Below are positions 9,336 to 17,918 of a stretch of 64,000 bases of DNA, piece by piece. The notes under the pieces were generated by a model. It did no database searches. It was not told the DNA's origin and saw only the letters and a program-made list of their open reading frames with translations. The stretch's first letter is position 1; the number at the start of each line of letters is the position of its first letter. Source of the stretch: Microbispora triticiradicis. Lineage in GTDB: Bacteria; Actinomycetota; Actinomycetes; Streptosporangiales; Streptosporangiaceae. Made by a program: the position numbers and the translations under genes. Where the stretch lies: positions 16,154 through 80,153 of the forward strand of contig QFZU02000013.1 of assembly GCA_003260025.2 (NCBI GenBank), given 5' to 3'.

Positions 9336-10364
9336 TCACTTCTCGGTGGCCACGCCGAGCTTGCGCTCGATGTCCGCGACCTTGCCGGTCTTGGAGTCGA
9401 AGAACTCGGTGGTGATCTTGTCCCAGCCGCCGAGGTCCTGGATGGTGAACAGCTGCGGCGGGGCGGGCCAGTCGAAGCCGGTCACCCCGTCGGCGACGGG
9501 GCGGTAGCCGTTCTTCGCGAAGATCGTCTGCGCCTCGACCGAGTAGAGGTACTTGAGGAAGGCCGCGGCCTCCGCGGGGTGCGCGCTGTTCTTCGTCACG
9601 GCGACCGGGTTCTCGATGAGGATCGTGGCGTCGGGAACCGTGTAGTCGAGTTCCTGGCCGTTCTGCCGGGCGAAGATCGCCTCGTTCTCGTACGTGAGGA
9701 TCGCGTCGCCCTTGCCGCCGGTGAAGGTCTGCAGCGACTTGCGGCCGCTGTCGTCCTGGACCGGCACGTTCTTGAGCAGCGAGTCGAGATAGGTGAGCCC
9801 GGCGGCCTGGTCGGCGCCCTTGTCCGACTTCGCGCCGTAGCCCGCGAGCAGGTTCCAGCGGGCGCCGCCGGAGGTGAAGGGGTTCGGGGTGATGACCTCG
9901 ACTCCCGGCTTGATCAGGTCGTCCCAGGTCTTCAGACCCTTCGGGTTGCCCTTGCGGGTGCCGATCACGACGACGGACCTGGTCAGGATGCCCTTGCTGG
10001 GTCCGGCGGTGGGGCCGGAGTTCCAGTCCGCCGCGACGATGCCGGCCTTCACGAGCCGGGTGATGTCGGTCTCCAGGGAGAACTCGACGATGTCCGCCTT
10101 GAGGCCGTTGGCCACGGCCCGGCTCTGGTCGCCGGACGCGCCGAACGACTGGGTGAAGGTGATGTTCTTGCCCTCGGGCGTCTTCTGGAACGCCGCGATG
10201 ATGTCCTTGAACGCCGCCTGGGGGGTGGAGTAGGCGACCAGCGCCAACTGGACCTTGCCTCCGCCGTCGCCCCCGCCGGCGTTGTCGCCTCCCCCGCAGG
10301 CGGTGACCAGGGTGGACGTCGCCACGACGGCGGCTGCGATGGCCCCGAGCCTGCGCACTTTCAT
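9336..10364 (-). CDS. sbp: Sulfate-binding lipoprotein of the ABC transporter
   Basis: This 342-residue lipoprotein has a lipobox around Cys23 (STLVTAC). It shows sulfate-binding protein family landmarks: LALVAYSTPQAAF, FTQSFGASGDQSRAV, GLKADIVEFSLETDI, VVIGTRKGNPKG, ITPNPFTSGGARWNLLAGYG and GDAILTYENEAI. It is the first gene of a five-gene operon (sbp-cysT-cysW-cysA-rrf2). It should capture sulfate or thiosulfate outside the membrane. Confidence 0.93.
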   Translation of the reverse strand: MKVRRLGAIAAAVVATSTLVTACGGGDNAGGGDGGGKVQLALVAYSTPQAAFKDIIAAFQKTPEGKNITFTQSFGASGDQSRAVANGLKADIVEFSLETDITRLVKAGIVAADWNSGPTAGPSKGILTRSVVVIGTRKGNPKGLKTWDDLIKPGVEVITPNPFTSGGARWNLLAGYGAKSDKGADQAAGLTYLDSLLKNVPVQDDSGRKSLQTFTGGKGDAILTYENEAIFARQNGQELDYTVPDATILIENPVAVTKNSAHPAEAAAFLKYLYSVEAQTIFAKNGYRPVADGVTGFDWPAPPQLFTIQDLGGWDKITTEFFDSKTGKVADIERKLGVATEK

Positions 10365-10403
10365 GCCTTGCCTCTATTCCTACCATGTCAGTCGGTTTAG
10401 TCG

Positions 10404-10434
10404 ATATTAAAGACCGTTCCAGAGATTCCGTCAA
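10404..10434 (-). promoter_or_regulatory. Putative promoter of the sulfate operon
   Basis: On the minus strand TTGACG (10434-10429) and TAATAT (10409-10404) are separated by 19 bp, or 18 bp if TTAATA is taken as the -10. This lies 40-70 bases before the sbp start. Immediately downstream is the direct repeat CGACT at 10403-10399 and 10394-10390, a candidate site for the operon's own Rrf2 regulator. The GACT half resembles half-sites of other Rrf2 proteins. Confidence 0.4.
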
Positions 10435-10594
10435 CTCCGATGGGTTTGCTGGGTTTGAGGATGGAGTGATGGCAGAGATTCCAGTGATTGCTGTGGAATT
10501 TCCGGACAAGTGGTGTCGAGAGGTGCTAGGAACGTTCGCTGGGGGGACAGGACCTGATCCCCTCAGCTCACCTATGACGTACGGAAGGACCCTC

Positions 10595-11494
10595 ATGCAC
10601 GACCCGGCCGAGGGCGAGGACGCCCACGAGCAGACCGGCCCGCTGGTACGGCCGTACATCGCGGGCGAGGCCCGGCACGACGCCGAGGGAGACCGGTTCT
10701 GGTCGGAGGAGCACGACGAAGCGGCCCTCGCCGCCCCGGGGCAGACACGCGGGCAGACAGAGGGACAGACCGCGCAGGGCGAACAGGCCGATCACGGCGA
10801 CGTGCTGGCGGAGGACTGGCGTCCGGAGACCGAAAGGCCCGCGGAAAGGCCCGCGACCGTCGTCCTGGAGTCCTCGGGCAGCGAGCTCCGGGGTTTCCTG
10901 GGCTCGGGCTGGCGCAGCGCGCCCGATCCCGAGGACTCCGAGGAGGACGCCTATGGGGACGAGGAGGACTCGCGGCGCGGCGGCATGCTGCTGCGGGCCG
11001 GCCTGATCGGTGTCGGCGTCGTCGCCGCGATCTGGGCCCTCGCCCTGTGGGTGGGCAGCCCGGCCGAACCGCCCTGTAGCGCGGGAGGCGCGGGCTGCGC
11101 GGCCGGCGCACCCGCGACGTCCCCGACGCCGGCTCCGGACAGTGCCTCCGGCGACGACGCGGCGCTCGCCGAGCCCGGGCCGGGTGACGACGATCCCTCG
11201 TCCGGCGCCCCTACCACCGCGCCTACCCCTGGACCGGCCACTGCGGCGCCGTCCCGTGACACATCGGCCCGCGACCAAAAGTCCGGGCCGCGAGCCACCA
11301 CCTCTCCGCGTCCGGCCCGGTCGCGCGGCCCGGTGCGGTCGCAGCCTCCGGTGACGGTGGACGAGCCGACCGAGGCGCCGACGACCGTCGCACCCACGAC
11401 AGAGCCGACGGCCGAGCCCACCACCGCTCCCGCGCCCGCCCCCACCCAGGAGGCGCCGCGCCGCGGCGGAGGACTGCTGGACATATTGTTCTAG
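10595..11494 (+). CDS. Single-pass membrane protein of unknown function
   Basis: This is a 299-residue protein. The first 130 residues are acidic, cytoplasmic and begin with GPLVRPYIAGEA. One membrane helix (LLRAGLIGVGVVAAIWALALWVG) follows, then a Pro/Thr/Ala-rich extracytoplasmic tail ending RRGGGLLDILF. The start is the ATG at 10595 behind GGAAGGA; the ATG at 10574 lacks a ribosome site. It ends 17 bp from the convergent LCP gene. I recognise no catalytic family. The low-complexity tail looks like a wall-spanning linker. Confidence 0.75.
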   Translation: MHDPAEGEDAHEQTGPLVRPYIAGEARHDAEGDRFWSEEHDEAALAAPGQTRGQTEGQTAQGEQADHGDVLAEDWRPETERPAERPATVVLESSGSELRGFLGSGWRSAPDPEDSEEDAYGDEEDSRRGGMLLRAGLIGVGVVAAIWALALWVGSPAEPPCSAGGAGCAAGAPATSPTPAPDSASGDDAALAEPGPGDDDPSSGAPTTAPTPGPATAAPSRDTSARDQKSGPRATTSPRPARSRGPVRSQPPVTVDEPTEAPTTVAPTTEPTAEPTTAPAPAPTQEAPRRGGGLLDILF

Positions 11495-11511
11495 CTCAGG
11501 AGGCCGTTGGA

Positions 11512-12927
11512 TCAGGACGCCGTGCAGCTGTCCTGGGTCGCGTCGAAGCCCTCCACGTCGTCGAGCGTCTTGGGGGGCTTCATCCCCTGCCAGTCGGCGC
11601 CGATCCCCAGCACGAGGGCCTGCGTGGTGGACGTGCGGACCAGGTGGGACCGCGTCTTCTTGAGTTCGCGGTACAACCGCGACGCCCGGCCCTCGCCGTT
11701 GGCGGAGTAGGCCACGGTGGTCTTCGCGTACGGCCTGGGCGCCTGCTCGACCTTCACGATGTGGTAGCCGCGCTGCTCCAGTTCTGCGGCCACCTCGGTG
11801 CCGAGGCCCTGCCTGCCGCTGCCGTTGCGCACCAGGATGTGGATCTGCGACTTGGGGATCTTCTGCTCGCCGCTGCGCACGTTCTTGGCGATCTGGTCGG
11901 CGGCGACCATGGTGAACAGGCGCCTGGCCTGGGGCTGCACCCACTCGACCCGGCCGGGGCTGGTGACCGAGTAGCGCCAGGGGGTGGTGACGAAGCGGAT
12001 CTGCCCGGCCGTCAGGCCCTTCGCGCTCATCGCGAGGTCCTTCATCACGCCGATCGTGAGCTCGGGGTCGGTGGTGATCGCCTTGGTCACCGCGTCGAGG
12101 AACCCGAACAGCGTCGCGGGGTCGATCAGCGTCTCGCCGCTCATCGCCTTCTTGGCCATCGAGGCGAGGAACATCTGCTGCCGCTGGATCCGGCCGATGT
12201 CGGAGCCGTCGCCGAGCGAGTAGCGGGCGCGGACGTACCCGAGGGCCTGCTCGCCCTTGAGCACCTGCCTGCCGGCGGGCAGGGTGAGCAGCGCCTTCTT
12301 GTCGTGGACGGGCTGCGGCAGGCAGACCGGCACGCCGCCCAGCGCGTTCACCATCGCCTTGAAGCCGGTGAAGTCGACCTTCACGAAGTGGTCGATGCGG
12401 ATCTGGGTCAGCCGTTCGATCGTTCTCCAGGTGCAGCCGATGCCGCCGGAGTTGAACGACTCGTTGATCATCCCGATGTGTGGCCGCTGGCCAGGGAGCC
12501 GGTCGCCCTTGGCGGGACACGCCGGTAACTGGACGAGCGAGTCGCGGGGGAAGCTGATCAGGACCGCGCCGTCCCGGTTCGGGGAGATGTGCGCCAGGAT
12601 GATCGTGTCCGTGCGCTCGCCCGGGAACCGGCCGTATCTGGCGTTCGCGCCGTCACGCTGGTCGGAGCCGACGATCAGCACGTTGAGCGCTTTGCTGATC
12701 TTCTGGGGCCGCGCGTCGCCGAGGTCCTGTCTGGTCACCGCCTCGTGCCGGACGTTGCCGGTCAGCTTGACGTACTGACCGGCGGTGGCCGTGACGGCGC
12801 CGATCAGCACGCCCAGCACGCCCGACAGGCCCACCCACAGCCAGGCCCGCCACTTCGGCGGCGTCCGGGGAGGTGGCGCCGGGAGGTCCTCCGCCGGGGG
12901 GGCGGGACGGACGTCGACGTGACCCAC
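11512..12927 (-). CDS. LytR-CpsA-Psr (LCP) family protein with LytR_C domain
   Basis: This 471-residue type II membrane protein has a Pro-rich cytoplasmic start, one helix at about 28-48 and an LCP catalytic domain with LNVLIVGSDQRDG, ERTDTIILAHISPNRDGAVLISFPRDSLV and IDHFVKVDFTGFKAMVNALGGV. These carry the Asp and Arg residues that hold the polyprenyl pyrophosphate substrate. The C terminus (HILVRNGSGRQGLGTEVAAELEQRGYHI) is a LytR_C domain. LCP enzymes transfer lipid-linked glycans or teichoic acids to peptidoglycan outside the membrane. Confidence 0.92.
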   Translation of the reverse strand: MGHVDVRPAPPAEDLPAPPPRTPPKWRAWLWVGLSGVLGVLIGAVTATAGQYVKLTGNVRHEAVTRQDLGDARPQKISKALNVLIVGSDQRDGANARYGRFPGERTDTIILAHISPNRDGAVLISFPRDSLVQLPACPAKGDRLPGQRPHIGMINESFNSGGIGCTWRTIERLTQIRIDHFVKVDFTGFKAMVNALGGVPVCLPQPVHDKKALLTLPAGRQVLKGEQALGYVRARYSLGDGSDIGRIQRQQMFLASMAKKAMSGETLIDPATLFGFLDAVTKAITTDPELTIGVMKDLAMSAKGLTAGQIRFVTTPWRYSVTSPGRVEWVQPQARRLFTMVAADQIAKNVRSGEQKIPKSQIHILVRNGSGRQGLGTEVAAELEQRGYHIVKVEQAPRPYAKTTVAYSANGEGRASRLYRELKKTRSHLVRTSTTQALVLGIGADWQGMKPPKTLDDVEGFDATQDSCTAS

Positions 12928-13042
12928 TGTCGTGCTCCTGGGGGTCGGACCAGGGCTTCCCGCCTGGTCGAGAGCCGGCTACGGCAAACGGGGCCAAGTG
13001 TAGCGATCTTCCCTGAACGCCACCTTCCAAATGCGTGAACCG

Positions 13043-14056
13043 TCAGGCGGGCGGGGCCGTGCTGCCCCGGGTGGTGAGGCGCGGGGGCTCGTCCTCCAGA
13101 TGCCTGGTGTCCGCGCCGTCGATCAGCGACAGCAGCCGCTGCGCCGCGTGCCCGCCGTACGCCGGGATGTCGCGGGCGAGCACGGTCAGCGGCGGCCGGA
13201 CGACCTGGCAGAGCGGGGAGTCGTCCCAGGCGACGATGGACAGGTCGGCGGGCACGTCGAGCCGCATCTCCTGGGCGACGGACAGACCGGCCACAGCCAT
13301 GATGTCGTTGTCGTAGACGATCGCGGTGGGGCGGTCGGGCGAGCTGAGCAGCCGGCGGGTCGCCCGGGCCCCCTCCTCGCCGGTGTAGTCGGTGTGCACC
13401 GTGGGGCAGACGTCGAGGCCGAGGCCGGCGCAGACATCGGTGAACGCGCGGTCGCGGATGACCGTGTGGACGAGCCGCGGCAGACCGGCGACGCGGGCGA
13501 TGCGCCGGTGCCCGAGCGCGGCGAGATACTCCACCGTCTCCCGTACGGCCGCGCCGTCGTCGGCCCAGACCGGCAGGAGCGACCCGGCGGCCGAGGGGTG
13601 CCCGATCACGACGACGGGCATGCCCATCTCCTCGATCTCCGGCACCCGGGGGTCGTCGAGGTGGAGGTCGACGAGGATCGCGCCGTCCACCCGGCCCTCT
13701 CCCCACCAGCGGCGGTAGACGCCCATCTCCGTCTCGTGGTCGCCGACCACCTGGAGCAGTAACGCGTACGAGCGGGCAGAGAGCTCGGCCTCGATGCCGC
13801 TGATCAGTTCCATGAAGAACGGCTCGACGCCGAGGAAGCGGGCGGGCCGGCACAGGGCGAGGCCCACCGCGTGCGCGCGGGCGCCGTTGAGCGCGCGGGC
13901 GGCGATGTTCGGCCGCCAGCCGATCTCGTCGGCGATGGCCAGGATGCGCGCCCTGGTGGCCTCTGACACTCCCGGCTGGCCGTTCAGGGCGTACGAGACC
14001 GCCCCCTTGGAGACTCCCGCCTGGCGTGCGATGTCCGCGATGGTCGGTCTTCTCAC
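13043..14056 (-). CDS. LacI family regulator of the mannoside locus
   Basis: This 337-residue repressor has an N-terminal helix-turn-helix (TIADIARQAGVSKGAVSYALNG) and hinge helix (RPNIAARALNGARAHAVGLAL), then a sugar-binding periplasmic-type core. It is divergent from the transporter operon. Near-palindromic operators lie just before its own start (14071-14082) and over the operon promoter (14169-14179), so it probably represses both until a manno-oligosaccharide binds. Codon 99 is a rare TTA (13762-13760). The effector is inferred from the neighbouring beta-mannosidase. Confidence 0.9.
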   Translation of the reverse strand: MRRPTIADIARQAGVSKGAVSYALNGQPGVSEATRARILAIADEIGWRPNIAARALNGARAHAVGLALCRPARFLGVEPFFMELISGIEAELSARSYALLLQVVGDHETEMGVYRRWWGEGRVDGAILVDLHLDDPRVPEIEEMGMPVVVIGHPSAAGSLLPVWADDGAAVRETVEYLAALGHRRIARVAGLPRLVHTVIRDRAFTDVCAGLGLDVCPTVHTDYTGEEGARATRRLLSSPDRPTAIVYDNDIMAVAGLSVAQEMRLDVPADLSIVAWDDSPLCQVVRPPLTVLARDIPAYGGHAAQRLLSLIDGADTRHLEDEPPRLTTRGSTAPPA

Positions 14057-14070
14057 GTGTCCCCTCGGGC

Positions 14071-14082
14071 TGAACCGGTCCA
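14071..14082. promoter_or_regulatory. LacI-type operator near the regulator start
   Basis: TGAACCGGTCCA is a near-perfect palindrome with a central CCGG, 15 bases before the LacI start codon. The same core recurs at 14169-14179 in the operon leader. Confidence 0.6.
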
Positions 14083-14128
14083 GTGGCTGTCAGCTTACTA
14101 CCGTTACTTTGCCTCCATCCTCTTCCTA

Positions 14129-14158
14129 TTGACACCACCGACATCCGGATTTTACGGT
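14129..14158 (+). promoter_or_regulatory. Putative promoter of the mannoside operon
   Basis: TTGACA (14129-14134), an 18-bp spacer and TACGGT (14153-14158) make a good housekeeping-type promoter. It lies 96 bases before the binding-protein start. Confidence 0.6.
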
Positions 14159-14168
14159 TTCGGCACTT

Positions 14169-14179
14169 ATCCGGTTCAG
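14169..14179. promoter_or_regulatory. LacI-type operator over the transcription start
   Basis: TATCCGGTTCAG-type sequence shares the CCGGTTCA core of the operator at 14071-14082 in inverted orientation. It sits 10-20 bases past the -10 element, a position suited to blocking initiation. Confidence 0.5.
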
Positions 14180-14253
14180 CAGTAGCGAGCCGAGCAACAT
14201 CGGGGCCTGGATGCAGACCCCGCGCGGCGTCGCGTGGGGGAAGGAGAGACACC

Positions 14254-16026
14254 ATGCGAAACCGAGCGCGGTTTCTTGTACCGGTGCTGGTGACCGGCTT
14301 ATTAGGCGCGGCCTGCTCGAGCGGCGGGTCGACGGCCCCGGGCGGCGCGACGGGAGGGGCTGCGGGAGGAGCGGCCGCCCCGGCGGCGGGCGGCAGCGGC
14401 GGTGGAGCCTTCCCCCGCAACCAGACCCTCTACACCAGCGGCACCCAGTGGGGCCCTCCGGCGAACTGGAACCCCCTGCGCGAGTGGGACTTCGCCACCG
14501 GCACCAAGGGCCTGGTCTACGAGACGCTGTTCATGTACGACCCGAACACCGACAGGTTCTCGCCCTGGCTGGCCGAGAGCGGCGACTGGACCGGCGGCCT
14601 GGAGTACACGCTCAAGCTGCGCAAGGGGATCACCTGGTCGGACGGCAAGCCCTTCACCGCCGACGACGTCATCTTCACCTTCGAGCTCGGCAAGTTCGAG
14701 ACCGTTCCCTACCACCCGCTGTGGTCGTGGATGAAGTCCGCCGACAAGGTCGACGACTACACGGTGAAGTTCACCTTCACCACGGCCAACTACCAGGAGT
14801 GGGCCAACCACCTCTACAGCCGGGCCATCGTTCCCAAGCACCTGTGGGAGAGCAGGTCGGAGGACGAGGTGATGAACGGGATCAACGAGAAGCCCATCGG
14901 CACCGGTCCGTACGCCTACCAGTCGCACGACCAGGACCGCATGGTCTGGGTCAAGCGCGACGGATGGTGGGCGACGAAGGCGCTGAACAAGGACGTCAAG
15001 CCGAAGTACGTCGTCGACATCGTCAACTCCAGCAACGAGGTCGCGATGGGCCTGCTGCTGCAGAAGGGCCTCGACCTCAGCGTGAACTTCCTGCCGGGCA
15101 TCGCGAACCTGGTCAAGGGCAACTTCGGCATCAAGACTTACTACGACCAGCCGCCGTACATGCTGTCGGCGAACACGGCGTGGCTGTGGTTCAACACCAC
15201 CAAGAAGCCGATGGACGACAAGGAGTTCCGCAAGGCGGTCGCCTACTCGATCGACACCAAGAAGATCGTCGAGGGCGTCTACGGCAACCTGGTCAAGGCC
15301 TCCGACCCGACCGGCCTGCTGCCGCAGTGGGACAAGTACATCGACAAGAACGTCACCTCCCAGATGGGCTTCTCCTACAACCCCGACAAGGCCAAGCAGC
15401 TGCTGGCCGACGCCGGGTACAAGGACCGCAACGGCGACGGGCTGGTGGAGTCGCCGAGTGGCGCCAAGATCTCGCTGAAGCTCATCGTGCCCGCCGGGTG
15501 GACCGACTGGATGGAGGCCGCCCGGGTCATCAGCTCCAGCGCCAAGGCCGCCGGTATCGACGTCGAGGCCGACTTCCCCGACTACAACGCGCTCGTCGAC
15601 ATTCGCAACTCCGGCAAGTACGACATGGTCATCAACAACGACAAGCAGCTCGCGAACACCCCCTGGCTGTACTACGACTACCTGTTCCGCCTGCCGGTGC
15701 AGAAGCTGCAGACCACGACGAACTACGGCCGGTACGAGAACAAGCGGGCGTGGGAGCTCACCCAGCAGCTCGACCAGGTCAAGCCCGAGGACCTGGAGGG
15801 CATGAAGAAGATCACCTCGGAGCTGCAGAAGATCCAGCTGGACGACATGCCCGTCATCCCCCTCTGGTACAACGGCCTGTGGTCCCAGACCACCAACTCG
15901 GTCTGGAAGAACTGGCCGACCAGTGCGCAGGGCACGCCGAAGTACCCGCCGACGGTGTGGCGCAACTGGCTGGAGATGGGCGGCACGCTCATGCTCACCG
16001 AACTCCAGCCGGCCTCCGGCGGCTGA
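14254..16026 (+). CDS. ABC transporter substrate-binding lipoprotein, family 5, probably manno-oligosaccharide
   Basis: This 590-residue lipoprotein has a signal peptide and lipobox ending LGAAC, then a Gly/Ala-rich linker. The mature fold is the oligopeptide-binding (SBP_bac_5) type: LVYETLFMYDP, YTLKLRKGITWSDGKPFTADDVIFTFEL and GTGPYAYQSH. Family 5 proteins also bind oligosaccharides in several bacteria. The downstream beta-mannosidase makes beta-mannosides the likely ligand here. The start ATG follows GGAAGGAGAG. Two consecutive TTA codons (14299-14304) lie in the signal peptide, which is rare at this GC content. Confidence 0.88.
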   Translation: MRNRARFLVPVLVTGLLGAACSSGGSTAPGGATGGAAGGAAAPAAGGSGGGAFPRNQTLYTSGTQWGPPANWNPLREWDFATGTKGLVYETLFMYDPNTDRFSPWLAESGDWTGGLEYTLKLRKGITWSDGKPFTADDVIFTFELGKFETVPYHPLWSWMKSADKVDDYTVKFTFTTANYQEWANHLYSRAIVPKHLWESRSEDEVMNGINEKPIGTGPYAYQSHDQDRMVWVKRDGWWATKALNKDVKPKYVVDIVNSSNEVAMGLLLQKGLDLSVNFLPGIANLVKGNFGIKTYYDQPPYMLSANTAWLWFNTTKKPMDDKEFRKAVAYSIDTKKIVEGVYGNLVKASDPTGLLPQWDKYIDKNVTSQMGFSYNPDKAKQLLADAGYKDRNGDGLVESPSGAKISLKLIVPAGWTDWMEAARVISSSAKAAGIDVEADFPDYNALVDIRNSGKYDMVINNDKQLANTPWLYYDYLFRLPVQKLQTTTNYGRYENKRAWELTQQLDQVKPEDLEGMKKITSELQKIQLDDMPVIPLWYNGLWSQTTNSVWKNWPTSAQGTPKYPPTVWRNWLEMGGTLMLTELQPASGG

Positions 16027-16033
16027 TCTTTTC

Positions 16034-16062
16034 GCGCCCCCTTCCCCGCTGGGAGGGGGCGC
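16034..16062 (+). terminator. Intercistronic hairpin between binding protein and permease
   Basis: GCGCCCCCTTCCC pairs with GGGAGGGGGCGC, with a single bulged T and a very short loop. There is no T-tract. It sits 8 bases after the binding-protein stop. Such hairpins often stabilise the abundant binding-protein mRNA and reduce read-through into the permease genes. Confidence 0.6.
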
Positions 16063-16085
16063 CGTTCCGCGACCGGGAGGTCGAC

Positions 16086-17078
16086 GTGCGCCGCTACTTC
16101 GGCAGAAAGCTTCTCGTCTACGGCCTGACGTTCTTCGTGGCCGTGACCGTCAACTGGATGATCCCCCGGTTCATGCCGGGCGACCCCGTGCAGAGCATGC
16201 TCTCGCGGGCCAACGTCGCGCAGCCGGCGGCCGTCGAGGCCATGCGCGCCCACTACACCGCGATGTTCGGCTTCGACCTGCCGCTGTGGCGGCAGTACCT
16301 CAACTTCTGGGGCTCGCTGTTACGGGGGGACCTCGGCATCAGCATCTGGCTGTTCCCGACGCCGGTCACGGACGTGATCGTCCGGGCCGTGCCGTACACG
16401 CTGGGCCTGCTGATCCCGTCCATCCTGCTGAGCTGGGTCGCCGGCAACCGGTTCGGCGCGTTCGCGGCGCGGCGCAAGTGGCTGGACAACACGGTGCTGC
16501 CGCTCGGCTACGTGCTGACCGCCACGCCGTACATGTGGCTGGCGATCCTGCTGGCCTGGGCGTTCGGCATCATCGCGGGAATCTTCCCGGTCGCCGGGGC
16601 GTACGGCTACGACCTCCAGCCGTCCTGGTCGGGGGAGTTCCTGGGCAGCCTCGCCCAGCACTGGTTCCTCCCGTTCGCCTCGCTGTTCCTGGTCGCGTTC
16701 GGCGGCTGGGCGATCGGCATGCGCAACATGATCATCTATGAACTGGAGGCGGACTACGTCAACTACCTGCGGGCGCTCGGCGCGCCGATGCGGCTGGTGC
16801 GGCGCTACGCCTTCAGGAACGCGATCCTGCCCCAGGTGACCGGCCTCGCCCTGCAACTCGGCGTGCTCGTGGCGGGCGCGCTGGTGACCGAGATCGTCTT
16901 CAGCTATCCCGGGCTCGGCCACCTGATCCTCCAGGCGATCCAGAACCAGGACTTCTTCCTGCTGCAGGGGACCTTCCTGTTCGTCGTCGTCGGCGTGCTG
17001 ATCGCCAACTTCGTCATCGACATCGCGTACGTCCTGGTGGATCCGCGTACCCGCACGGGGATGGGAGGAACGGCGTGA
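16086..17078 (+). CDS. Dpp/Opp-type ABC transporter permease 1
   Basis: This 330-residue inner-membrane permease begins with a GTG behind GGGAGG (16075-16080). The N terminus RRYFGRKLLVYGLTFFVAVTVNWMIPRFMPGDPV is typical of DppB-like subunits. The EAA loop reads YVNYLRALGAPMRLVRRYAFRNAILPQ. It has about six helices and a terminal VDPRTR segment. The stop overlaps the next gene's GTG. One TTA codon occurs at 16320-16322. With permease 2 it forms the channel for the proposed mannoside importer. Confidence 0.9.
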   Translation: MRRYFGRKLLVYGLTFFVAVTVNWMIPRFMPGDPVQSMLSRANVAQPAAVEAMRAHYTAMFGFDLPLWRQYLNFWGSLLRGDLGISIWLFPTPVTDVIVRAVPYTLGLLIPSILLSWVAGNRFGAFAARRKWLDNTVLPLGYVLTATPYMWLAILLAWAFGIIAGIFPVAGAYGYDLQPSWSGEFLGSLAQHWFLPFASLFLVAFGGWAIGMRNMIIYELEADYVNYLRALGAPMRLVRRYAFRNAILPQVTGLALQLGVLVAGALVTEIVFSYPGLGHLILQAIQNQDFFLLQGTFLFVVVGVLIANFVIDIAYVLVDPRTRTGMGGTA

Positions 17079-17917
17079 GAAACGAGGCGCTGCACTTCGC
17101 GCTGCGCAACCGCAAGCTGGTCGTCGGCACGGTCGTCGTCGCCGTCTTCCTCGTGGCCGGGGTGGTCGGGCCCATGACGATCGACCACAAGCCCGCCGAC
17201 TACGTCGGGCCCGCCATGGCGCCGCCGTCGGGGGAGTTCTGGTTCGGCACCACGACGTTCGGCCAGGACGTCTTCGCCCAGTTCCTGTACGGCCTGCGGT
17301 CGACGTTCCTGGTGGGCGTGCTCGGCGGCGTGCTGGCGTCGGTCGTCGGCATGGTCGTGGGTTTCGTCGCGGGCTACCGCGGCGGGTGGGTCGACGAACT
17401 GCTCACCATGGTCACCAACATCGTGCTCGTGCTGCCCGCGCTGGTGGTGCTGCTGATCGTCAACGCGTACCTCGGGGTGCGCAGCGTCGGCGTGCAGGCG
17501 CTGTTCATCGGGCTGACCTCCTGGCCGTGGGCCGCGCGGGCGATCAGGGCGCAGACGTTCTCGCTGCGCTCACGCGACTTCGTGGACCTGGCCCGGTTGA
17601 GCGGGGTGCGCACCCCGAAGATCATCCTTCGGGAGATCGCGCCGAACATGAGCTCGTACCTGTTCCTGACGTTCATCCTGCTGTTCGGCAGCGCGATCCT
17701 GATCGCGGCCTCGCTCGACTTCATCGGGCTCGGCCCGACCGACTCGGTCTCCCTCGGGCTGATGCTCAACAACGCGGCCCGATGGAGCGCCCTCCAGCTC
17801 GGCATGTGGTGGTGGTTCGTCCCGCCGGGGGCCGGCATCACGGCGATCGTCGGCGCGCTCTACGTCATGAACGTCGGGCTGGACGAGGTGTTCAACCCGA
17901 AGCTGAGGGAGATGTGA
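17075..17917 (+). CDS. Dpp/Opp-type ABC transporter permease 2
   Basis: This 280-residue permease overlaps the previous gene by 4 bp. It shows the DppC-like N-terminal helix, FWFGTTTFGQDVFAQFLYGLRSTFLVG, and the EAA loop DFVDLARLSGVRTPKIILREIAPNM. The C terminus ends in YVMNVGLDEVFNPKLREM, as usual for the second permease of this family. The ATPase gene begins 1 bp after its stop. Confidence 0.9.
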   Translation: MRNEALHFALRNRKLVVGTVVVAVFLVAGVVGPMTIDHKPADYVGPAMAPPSGEFWFGTTTFGQDVFAQFLYGLRSTFLVGVLGGVLASVVGMVVGFVAGYRGGWVDELLTMVTNIVLVLPALVVLLIVNAYLGVRSVGVQALFIGLTSWPWAARAIRAQTFSLRSRDFVDLARLSGVRTPKIILREIAPNMSSYLFLTFILLFGSAILIAASLDFIGLGPTDSVSLGLMLNNAARWSALQLGMWWWFVPPGAGITAIVGALYVMNVGLDEVFNPKLREM

Positions 17918-17918
17918 C

